Origin: Plasmodium malariae
Lineage: Eukaryota > Apicomplexa > Aconoidasida > Haemosporida > Plasmodiidae
DNA: 64,000 bases
Direction of reading: 5' to 3'
Assembly (NCBI RefSeq): GCF_900090045.1
Contig: NW_021638315.1
Span: forward strand, 31,718 to 95,717
A program made the position numbers and the translations under genes. Positions 28,162 to 38,639 of this stretch are shown here, piece by piece (the stretch's first letter is position 1; the number at the start of each line of letters is the position of its first letter). The notes beneath the pieces were generated by a model that saw nothing but the letters and a program-made list of their open reading frames with translations, was not told where the DNA came from and did not search any database.

Positions 28162-29067
28162 TTATTCATTTTGTTCGGTCATCAACTTAATTTTTTTATA
28201 CTTTTCATTATTTCTTAATATTTTAAGAACCCCTATTATAAGAGTAATAGTTAATATAATAAGAAGTACTCCAAATGATAATATATATAAATGTTCTGGA
28301 GATAAACTTATTGAATCGAATATTTTTTCAAGAAATGTCCAACAATCTTTCAATACTGGTAATTTTGTCATCCATCCCCTATAGTTTTCAGCAACCCTAC
28401 TCCATGTAATATGGGTATTCCTATTCCCACCAAGAAAAAAATAAAAAATAGAACAATTACAAATCCATAACTTCTAAATTTTATTTTCCCTAAGGATATA
28501 TCACAAATTCTTCTTCTTTTTTCAAGAAAATTATCATAATCTTTTTTTTTTATCCATTTTTTTTCAAAATGGAAATGTTTTCCATCAAAGATTACACTGC
28601 TATTATCTATAATTTCTGTGTAGTATTGTGCCTTATTTAATAAACTTTTATTTGACCGATTGCTTTTTCCTCTCGTTACTTTTTCATTATGAGATATATT
28701 CGTCTGCTTCTTGACTTCATTATTTGGAAATCTTTCTTTTAACAATACATTATTTGAATCATTATCCTGTTTATATTTTGATAGTAATCTATAATTTCTC
28801 GTATATAATTTTCCATAATAGTTACAGTTTTCATTCACGAACTTGATAAATATGCACTAAAAAAACAAAGCAAATACATATTTATAATATGAATAAATGA
28901 ACAAATTATAAAATATTATATTAATAAGTGATAAAATAGGAAAAATATAAATAATTAAAAATATACTTAAATTAATATACCTTATAATTATCAAAATTGG
29001 ATATCCATTCGAGAATGATAAAAGCAGCAATTTTAATAAATATGTTTGTCTTAATTCTTTTATTCAT
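28162..29067 (-). CDS. fam-l: fam-l exported protein, frame break before second membrane segment
   Basis: Exon 1 29067-28981 (29 codons, MNKRIKTNIFIKI) with a GTATAT donor; exon 2 from 28856 after TTTTTTAG in phase 0. The first frame reads NENCNYYGKLYTRNYRLLSKYKQD (RLLSK export-like site), then DGKHFHFEKKWIKKKDYD, FLEKRRRI, and membrane segment FVIVLFFIFFLVGIGIPIL, and stops at TGA 28370-28368 after KTIGDG. The second half is open in another frame from about 28371 to TGA or TAA at 28162: LPVLKDCW, a membrane helix and the family C-terminus KILRNNEKYKKIKLMTE. One extra base in the GGGG run near 28378-28381 would join the frames, so this is a point frameshift or a sequence error. The signal-peptide core has an acidic residue (ILEWI) where relatives have Thr or Ser. 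Confidence 0.82.
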
Positions 29068-29466
29068 TGTATAAATATTTATTATTTTTACTTATTCAAA
29101 AAGGAAAAAATTAACATTAATACAACAAACTACTAGTTTCAAACGATGATATATTTATTTATAAATTTAGCATTACTATCCGTTCATAAATATATAATAA
29201 AATGAAAATAATTATTTTCATCACATAAATAAAGTAAAATAGTACAAAAAACATATAACATTTATGATAACTTTATTAAAAATAAAAAATAACTTTCATA
29301 AAAACAAAATAATTTGAATTGATTCATAAATATATAAACATATGTATATAATTTAATGTAGAGTATTAATTTAGATAATGCTTTTATTAATTATTTTTCG
29401 GAATAAACTAAGAAATAAAAATATGTTTTCTTAATATATGTAAATACTGAACTCATATACGATATG

Positions 29467-29479
29467 GAATGTAGAGAAT
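29467..29479 (-). promoter_or_regulatory. conserved 13-base upstream block (fam-l copy 1)
   Basis: GAATGTAGAGAAT, 400 bases upstream of the fam-l ATG at 29067. It is identical at three other fam genes. Possible promoter or 5'-UTR element; function unknown. Confidence 0.45.
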
Positions 29480-32360
29480 CTATATATAATATATCTCTCC
29501 ATATATTAAAAAAATAATTACTAATTTAAGGATGTTATCCAATTAATAATTAAAAATTTTTAAATATTTATTTTAAAAAAAATATTTTAAAAAAAAAAAT
29601 ATATATTCATAATAATATCATTAAATGAAAGAAACAACACTTTGTATTGCGTTAATTATAACATATCCATTAGTTCCTATTAAAGCATAACATTTTATTC
29701 AGTATAATGTTTTTTAAAAAGTAAAATTTATACAGACCTAACTTATTTTTGAAGAAATATGTATTCTGAAAGCAAATAAGGACTGAATTTTGTTCTTTTA
29801 CGATAACATTTGAAAATTACAATTTTTAATTATAGTTAATCCGTATCTTTATTTTTAAATTAATAATATTTATATTTATTTACATAATTTTATAATTATT
29901 TTTTAATTATGTATTTAAGTAGAGAAAATATCAATATTATAAAAAAAAGAAAAAGCAAAAGATTGCTTAATGAAAAAATTGTTACAAAAATATTACTTTA
30001 TTTACATTAATTTAAGGATACTACAAATGAAATAAATTTACAAATAAAAACAATATATATAGTGTACAATATCTACAGAATAAATAAGAAAAAATAGCAA
30101 TGTAATTTACTTTGATGTATGATTTAGTAATTTTTCTATTTTTATCTATAGACGGATACTTTTACTTTTTATTTATTCCTTTATAAATACATGAAGTCAA
30201 TAATAAAATTTAAACGTTCATTATAATAAATGGTCATAAATATATAAACAGTAAATGATTTATTGATAATATATTTACCAAAACAAACAATATTATAGTC
30301 CATTATTTATATTCCCTATGTACTGTAACCATAACAGTGATAATTATGAATACATGATAATTACAGAGAATTATAGCAATTATCCTGATATATAACATTT
30401 TATTATTGTACTCTTTAAAAAATTTTATTCCTACAATTGTATAATTAAATAACAGAGATAAGTTGAAAATATTACAAATACTATTATATTTTTATAATTT
30501 AACATTATTAATACACTCATAGTACAACTTATTAAGACTCATATATAACTAGTTTATATGTTTCCATACTTTATCGTCTAACACTTTTTCTAATAGATAA
30601 TATTTTCATGTGAATTATAAGGAAACTAAGTTTTAAAATTAAATATAAAACATATATGTAAATATATTATAAAATTGGTTACGAAAAATAATTACACTAC
30701 AGCATATGATGGAGCTAAACAATTGCTTGAAAATACAATTTTTCTGATTGAGCAACATTCATGATATCTAAATATTGTTTTCTCCAATTTTTTTAAATTA
30801 ATCTATATTTTTCTATATTATTTATATTTTTCCTAAATTAAGTAATAACGTATAAGTAGATTAATATCCTTATATAATATTTAATCTTATACTTATTTAA
30901 TACGTAAAACATAAATGCAATGTTCTCTTATATATATATTTGTATTAACGTTTTATTATTATATCATTCACTTGTAGATTCGATATTGTTTTTTACAATA
31001 TTAACTTCTGAATCTATTATTTTTACTAATACACTGTGCTTTTAATTATGGTTTTCAAATATAAAAGCATTTAAAATAATTTTTTTTTTTCTCCTAATCA
31101 TTATTGTATAAAAGGAAATTAACATATTCTTACATTTACAATAGTAATTTTACAACATTTTATTATTTTTTAACGATTACAAATTCTTCATATAAATAAT
31201 AAATTATTACACTTATTTAATTAAAACATCTACGAAAATACATGGAAATTTTTCTAACAGACCTAGTTAAAACCTATGTAACCAAAAAGAAAATAAATGT
31301 TCATATGTATTATTTAAAAAAATATAATTTTATTTTTAATTTCATTTTATTTAAAAAAAGAAATGTTACCAATAAAAATTAATTAGTAATTTTCAGTATA
31401 AACTACATATGTTTCTATGCTTCTAGAATATAATATTATATATTTACATAATATATTATTAGACATAAAAAATGAGGAAATATAAATAAAAAACACAGAT
31501 TATTATATAAAAGTAGAAAAAACATATTCTTTTTTATTATCCCTAATAATAATTTATCTTTTTCTATAGAAATGAATGTATATAAAATTTTAATATTATG
31601 AAAAAAAAAAAAGTATTTTTGCATATTATTTGTTAACATTTGATTACATTTAATTCATTAATTTAAACGTTTAGTTTGTAAAAATCATAAAATATATACC
31701 GTATATTTATAAATTTAACATATAATTTATATTTAATTAATTTTTTAGATATAAAATTAACTTTACAATTAAGATATATAATAAAATGATAAATAGTAGT
31801 CATTTTCATTTAATTGTGTATATTTAGAAATAATAAGTTATTGAACTATTATAAGTACCTGAAATTGATAAAGATATTATATTGTAAATTTATATTTTAT
31901 ATCAAAAAAGTAAAAAATAATAATCCGTTGTAAGGAAATTTACAATGTTATTTTTTTACAGTTAATTTAACATATAACTTATTTTATATAGTAAATACTA
32001 TGTTTGCTTTTATAACATATATATATGTACTACAATTAAACAAAATACGTCTTCATCGTGTCAATAAAAATAAATCAAGACATATTTTTATTTATATTAA
32101 TTGTAATAAAAAAAATTTCAAATTATGTCAACAAATATTCATTTTAAACTAGAGAAAAATGAAAACATATAAAAAAGTATTTTTATAGTCAAAATATAAA
32201 TTAACACAAGCAATAAATAAAATTATATATATTGTCCCACTTAATATTAATTATAACACACAAAGACATATTTTTCATACAAATATATTCAATAATTCAA
32301 AATATTCAATTTGGATAAAACGATACCTTAAATTACAAACTAAAAAATATTATATATTAG

Positions 32361-32379
32361 ATTTCACAAAAAAAATAAG
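32361..32379 (-). promoter_or_regulatory. conserved fam 3'-flank block (fam-m copy 1)
   Basis: ATTTCACAAAAAAAATAAG on the plus strand, 163 bases beyond the fam-m stop at 32542. Same spacing as at the other fam genes. Confidence 0.4.
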
Positions 32380-32541
32380 ATTTTTTTTTACTGGTGTGTA
32401 TCCTTTAGAAAAGATATATGTATTTACACTTATAATCTTTATTTAACTATAAGTATTCATATTATGAATACAATTCAAGATATTACAGTTAACTGTTCAT
32501 ATTAAATATTTCATTACGCAAAGACAAATATTAATTATTAT

Positions 32542-33595
32542 TCATTTACCTTTTTCTGAACTTAATTTTTTCATATTTTTAACTTTTTTATGATAATAAA
32601 AAACACCTGATATAAGTATGATACCTAATATGAATAAAGGCACAAAATATATTAGAAATCCCAAAAAATATGGTACACAATGATTTTCGAATCTAACTGG
32701 AGATCCTTGCTTTTTTACCAAAATTTTTGTGAACCATTTTAAAGGAGGTCTGTTCAGAATGTCATATAAATGTACTAAGGCCGGAGAAGCAGGTTTTGTA
32801 TATAATGTTGAAAGATTTTTAATGTGTGAAAGATATGGAATTTTAATTAGTTCCTCAACACCTATGACAGGTGAACAGAGAAGTATCACTTTATACAAAA
32901 CATACGTAAGCCCATATCCACAAAATTTATCTAATATAAATGATATTGCTAACACCAAAAATAGTAATAAAGGTAAAGCAAGTCGTAATCCGCATTTTTT
33001 AAGTATTATTTTTTTATAAATTTTATCACTAATTGTCCTGTTCTTTTTAAGAAAATCTGCATAATCAAGTTCTTTGAATATTTTTTTTTCTAAATGGGAA
33101 TATTTTTTTGTTTCAAATATACAAGATTTACTTTTTGTATCTTTTCTATGACTTCTTGCATTAGTTGGTAAAGTTCCATTTGAATATTTTTTTTTTCTTT
33201 CAGAATATTTTTCTTTACTAGTGATATCACTTTTATTGTTTACTCCGTTAGGTAACTGATCATTAATACATGTAATACTTGAATGATTATACTGTTTATA
33301 ATTTGCAAGTGAACGATAATTTCTTATATATAATTCTCTATGATGATTGTAGTTTATATCAAAAAGCTTGTTAAATGCCATCTAAAAAAAATAATATCAA
33401 TAATTATTATGTATACGATTAAATATTATCATTCTAAAAAACAGCATTAAAAAAAACACAACACAAAACGTATAAATAATACAAATTTCCTGAAGTAATA
33501 TTAATATACCATATATATGTAAAAATGGCACATCCAAAATAAAAGGCTAAAAGTAAAAATTTTAATAAATAACAGTGACTTAATTTGTTGTTCCA
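32542..33595 (-). CDS. fam-m: fam-m exported protein
   Basis: Exon 2 (33381-32542) is fully open: 279 codons plus stop. It begins right after a TTTTTTTAG acceptor. In exon 2 numbering: RNYRSLANY near 20-28 (RSLAN, a non-canonical PEXEL), basic Asn/Lys-rich region, CIFETKKYSHLEKKIFKELD at 87-106, FLKKNRTISDKIYKK, membrane segment at about 132-151, loop with PLKWFTK, a second membrane segment at about 237-260, and a basic tail YYHKKVKNMKKL. This is the canonical fam-m order and is the most complete copy in the window. Exon 1 is 33595-33510 (MEQQIKSLLFIKIF), only 86 bases where relatives have 87. One T is missing after AGCC, which would break the signal peptide unless it is a sequence error. Export to the infected cell is predicted; the function is unknown. 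Confidence 0.87.
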
Positions 33596-33945
33596 TAATA
33601 TAGATCTTTTATATTGTACAATATACTAAAAAAGTATATAATTAATAATAATATAATACACTTTTAATAAGGGGCACTATTATTATTTATTTAACTTCTT
33701 TTTTTATTATATTGTAATAAAACAAAATTAAATGTATGCACCTATAAATTCTTTTACGACAGAGATAAAGAAAAGTAACCTTAAAAATATAAACAAAAAT
33801 TATAATATTAATATTATTTATAAAAGTGTAACTTTACATAATATAATATAAAATGAATTCGGTAATAAATATTCAAAATATGAAAATTATTTATTCAAAA
33901 TAGTGAATTAATTGAATTACCATTTTTTTAATTTTCTAAATAAAA

Positions 33946-33947
<2 letters not shown>

Positions 33948-33985
<38 letters not shown>
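33948..33985. repeat. AT dinucleotide microsatellite
   Basis: Nineteen AT units about 350 bases upstream of fam-m. The tract is absent from the matching place in duplication copy 2. Confidence 0.9.
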
Positions 33986-33988
<3 letters not shown>

Positions 33989-34027
33989 TCCATAATATTT
34001 CCATGTAGGGTATATATAAGGAATATA

Positions 34028-34040
34028 GAATGTAGAGAAT
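34028..34040 (-). promoter_or_regulatory. conserved 13-base upstream block (fam-m copy 1)
   Basis: GAATGTAGAGAAT, 433 bases upstream of the fam-m start at 33595, flanked by ATATA-rich sequence as at the other fam genes. Confidence 0.45.
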
Positions 34041-35901
34041 ATAGAAAATAGATAATTATCAACATTAAGTGAATATTACTCATTTAATTGATTTTTCCTT
34101 ATTAATTATTATAACAGTATAATAATAAAGAAAGAAAAGAATAGGTTATACAACTTTTTATTTTATTTTTTTGTCCTCTTGTCACTAGTTACCCCATAAA
34201 TATATTCTTTATTATATTATTTATAATATATTTATAACATCAAATTTTTAGCGTATGACTTAATAAGTATATATTTAAAAGGTATATAAAAGCTTATCAT
34301 TTATTTCTTAAAAATAATTGTTGAAAGATATTGTATCTAATTAGATATAATTTGTACTATTATATATAAAAGAATAGTCTATAAGTTTACCTACTTTTTT
34401 TATATTAATTTTTATTTTTGTAATGTTATATATATATTTATAAGAAATACAGAAATAAAGAAATATATATTTATAGAGTCATTTTGTACAAAGTATATAG
34501 TATAATAATGTTATAGAAAATATACTTTAGTTATTTAATTCGATTATAAAATGAATATTTTTTTTTGTCAATATATATTTCATATATATTTAAATAATTT
34601 TTTAAAAAAGTTTTTAACTCGAAAAATTACATAAGATAAAAACTAATCTGAGAAAGGCTTAATCTCCTCATTTATAAAAATGATTCAATAATTTTTAAAT
34701 AGATAATGTTCCGTTAATAATTGATACATTAATGTAGAATTATGTCTTTATTTATTAATAATATCAAACTTGAAATATATAAAAAATCTACTGAAAAAAA
34801 CTTTACATCAAATAAGTTATGAAATCTGTATTTTACATAATATTTTTATATAAATATGACGTGTTATATTTACTTCTAAATAAAAAATATATTTAAACAC
34901 AAAAACTAATATGGTTTTGTTTTATCTATATGAAAACAACGTAATATATGGAAATTAAAATTAACGTATAAAGAATTTTTTTAAAAGTTCATAAAAATTA
35001 TCACTTAAAATCATAAAAAAAATAAAAATAAATAATTTTTAAAAATATAAATTCATTAGATTAGTGAAGTTATATTATCTGTAATCCTACATATTAAATT
35101 AAAAGATCACATATTTATCATAATGTAAATGTACATGATACATATTGTATATATAATTTTTGCTTATTAAGCACATATTTATATTGTTAATATAGAGAAA
35201 TATCAATTTCACATTTATATGTTTGAGAAAAATATTTATTTACATTAAATGCACAAACGTATTAAATTACATCAAAATAATTAATTATTTTAATAAATAT
35301 AAGTTAAAAACACGAGAACTGTTAAAAATATATAATATATTTTTCTTTACCTTAGTGCAGTAATATATATTTGTTTATTATCTAGGGAGCATAAAAAAAT
35401 AGTTTAAATTATACAATTGTTTTATGTGAGATTATAATTTTATTAAGCATAAAGCGAAATTTTATTGGATTCATGAAAAATATTATTTCTGAAAACAATA
35501 TATGAAATGTATATAGGATATAATTTCATTTCCTCATGCTGCAACAGTTTATTTTAAGAATTTACCAATACATAAATAAACACTAAAATACATAATAAAG
35601 AAATGAAATACAATACAGTTATGGTTCTCTCACTAGAGTATAATAATCATCTTTGTAATTCATTCTCTAATAGACAATAAATTTTTTAATGGAATAAGAT
35701 ATACAAAAAATAACAAAAACATTATATATGAATGTATTCTTATAGAGTAAATAATAGATATACATACGCGCTTAATATTTTATACTTTGGGTATTATTTA
35801 TATATTTCCGACAATATATATAATAAAATCATCTATATAATAGATTTCCAAAAAAAAAAAAATATATTTCTCACTGTAAATGGATTATATATAGAAGATT
35901 C

Positions 35902-36101
35902 TCACTTCTTGACTAATTTTCTTGCTGAAGCTGTTGAATTATCTATAACATTACACTAAACTTTTCCACTATATGCTGATTTAATATTATCGATTTCATT
36001 ATCGGAACCATCTTATCTAATTCCATATAATATATCCTTAATCGTGTATTTCCCGTTACTTTCTTATTTTCTGATAATGAAAAACCATTTGTTCCATATA
36101 A
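35902..36101 (-). pseudogene. PIR: PIR-like exon relic, copy 1
   Basis: Minus-strand decayed exon. Readable pieces: YGTNGFSLSENKKVTGNTR, then after a frame change KDILYGIR, stop, DGSDNEIDNIKSAYSGKV, TAG (35958-35956), CNVIDNSTASARKLVKK, TGA. The matching sequence 16474 bases away reads CNVIDNSGSEYNKLCKKLI, which resembles the Cys-spaced ectodomain of PIR proteins. Both copies share the TAG just before CNVIDNS. The family assignment is tentative; the decay is plain. Confidence 0.5.
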
Positions 36102-38600
36102 GGTAATATCATTACTGTTTTAATTATCTAAAGATTTATTTAAAGTACATCATAATGAAAAAATAATATTTTTATTATTTATTATATGATGAATCTACCT
36201 ATAATGAAAATTTTCATATAAGTACATTTATTATCAGTTAACAAAAAATATAAGGCAAGTTTTCAGCGATGTCATCGTTATACAGTATGGTATAAATTAG
36301 AACATCCCCAAATATAAAATATAATTATAAGAGTTTTTACTAAAATAAAAAAATAAATTTTTTCTTTCATATTATAACTGTTTATCCACTAGATAATAAT
36401 GAAAAGGTATATTTATTCACATAGTTATTATATTTTTTAAAAGAACAAAAAACTTCATAAATAAAATACATGTATACAGTATATTAAAGCAAATATAATT
36501 TTAAATATATTTTTGTAAATATTTCCAAGAATGTTATTATGAAAAAGGTAACATAAATAAATAACTTTCTGTAAATGTAATATTATTCATAAATTCTCAA
36601 AAAATATATATATATATTAATACTCTAACAGAACAAGTATAAGTGTTTATTATAAGTAATTTTCATAATAACATTAAAATAAAATGGATTATTCAGTTCA
36701 TAAAGATTTTATTTTACCACTAAAATAAAAAAAATATATGCGATAAGAATAGATACTTTAGCTTATACTAGTAATATAGTCATTAATTTGTTATTTAGCA
36801 ACTTAAGAATGAGCATACTTCATTATATAGTTTATGCTTTTAAAACATTATATTATAATAGAAAAACACAAATTATTCTATAGTATACAATAGTATTAAT
36901 AGGAATTAAAGAGAAAAAAAAATAAAAAAAGACAAATTTATTTTATGACACATGTTACTCTATAATATATTCTATAAACCTACTACACGTATAGCATTTA
37001 TACTGTAATAATATAAAAATTACATTCTAAGGTTTAAATAGAGTACAAACTTTAATTACAAACTACTATCCAATTTAACATTTTAATATATTTTTACCAT
37101 TGTGTTATAAACGATATACTATAATTTTTATATAATTTAAAAGAATACATTTTTTTTACCATTACTGAGGTGAAATATATTACATTTAAAAATAAAGCAA
37201 TTTATATTTTTTTATTATTTTATTTTTTAGAAAAAAAAATTATAAATTTATATGTTCTATAGAAATAATAATATTAAAAAAGGAGAAGAATTTAATAAAA
37301 TAATATTTTAGTAAATATGTTACTTAAAAAAAAAAATTCTAATAAAAAATCACTGCAAATAATATAATTTACAACAAAAAATAACTTTGTTTAGAAATGC
37401 AAAAATATAATATATAAAAAAACAAATAATAAAATTTTGGAGAATATTTAATGCCTACTTTATATTTTAACATTTTTATGGATCAGATAAAAACTTATAT
37501 ATTTTTCATTGATTTACATATAAATATTACTGAGAACCATATTTTAAATTACATATATAAACTTAAAATAAATTAGATATTTTATGAAAAGTATCTATAA
37601 AAAAGGAATAGTTATATTCAATAGTTTTTGTTTAATAGCGTAAATGTAAATAATTATAAAGCACAATTTATTATTTTGATAGTATAATTATAAATTGATC
37701 AGAATATTTGCAAGTAAATTACATCTATACAAAAAATACATATTTAAAAAAAAATATAATAATGCTTTATATTTATAATAGGCCATATAACACATATTAC
37801 ATTATAATATTGCGCCCAAATAAGAAAATAATCTTCGTTATTTCAGTTTTTCATATATATGCAGTATATATATAGATATATATATATATAAAAAGATTCA
37901 TTCTTCAAGACCTTTAAATGATTCTTTCATTTGGATGTCCGCTTGTCAAAATTTACAAATTTGTGTTAATATAAAAATATAAAAGTAATTATCTTAATAA
38001 TTAAAACTATCTAATAATAATAATATAGTATGGCATAAATTACATGAATTTATAAGCTCCATTTTTATAATTCCTTTCTAAATATTTGTGTAACTAATAC
38101 AGTTAATAATATTTAGGAACATAATTTTTGCCTAAATTATTTTATATATGTTAGAACTATTAAAAATTTCCAGATCAATTTAAATTAAATAATTGCATAT
38201 ATTCAGAAAAATGAATGAACATTCAATAAACAATTTTCATTTTTTCTAAATACTTTAGTTCCTGAATGAACAAATACTATATGAGAGAGTAGAAGTATTA
38301 AATATATATATATGTTTCATATATGCATATTTATTAATTCATATATACTTAAATTAATCTATTCATACTTTTTAAATTATTGTATATATAATGTCAATTT
38401 TAAATATAATTTCTCATAAATATAACTTTTGTTATATTATATTAAGTTTCTTTTAATTTAGCATGTACTTAATGCTATAATAAGTCATACGATTTTTTTT
38501 GTTTTAATATTTTGTTCAAAAAATAATATGTGCTATACATATTTTTAGGGAAATTATTTCTTTCTAATTATTTCATTACTTAATATTTTCAAAATAATAC
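36102..38600. other. intergenic, no gene seen
   Basis: A+T-rich. The stretch near 37900-37970 (TTTAAATGATTCTTTCATTTGGAT) matches 54400-54460 in the second duplication copy. No gene. Confidence 0.55.
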
Positions 38601-38639
38601 ATATTATACAACTATTAAATCTTATCTACAATTCTAATA

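Larger units (their letters stand above)
29068..32541. other. intergenic between fam-l and fam-m, duplicated at about 45.5-49.0 kb
   Basis: No gene seen. From about 31100 to 32160 the sequence is strongly conserved with 47560-48640 (see the repeat entries). It includes AACGATTACAAATTCTTCAT at 31172 and ACTAGAGAAAAAT at 32148. Confidence 0.6.
33596..35901. other. intergenic, no gene seen
   Basis: A+T-rich upstream flank of fam-m with a TA microsatellite and the conserved 13-base block. No coding signal. The open frame at 35732-35959 on the plus strand is the reverse of the PIR-like relic. Confidence 0.55.

Noticed and set aside
28358..28382. A 22-base GT-AG micro-intron to repair fam-l
   Set aside because: Too short for Plasmodium splicing, and its removal does not reach the right frame.
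28109..28384. 91-codon plus-strand open frame
   Set aside because: Antisense to the fam-l C-terminal half.
32729..33019. 96-codon plus-strand open frame
   Set aside because: Antisense to fam-m exon 2.
35732..35959. 75-codon plus-strand open frame
   Set aside because: Its best part is antisense to the PIR-like relic, and the duplicate copy does not keep the frame.
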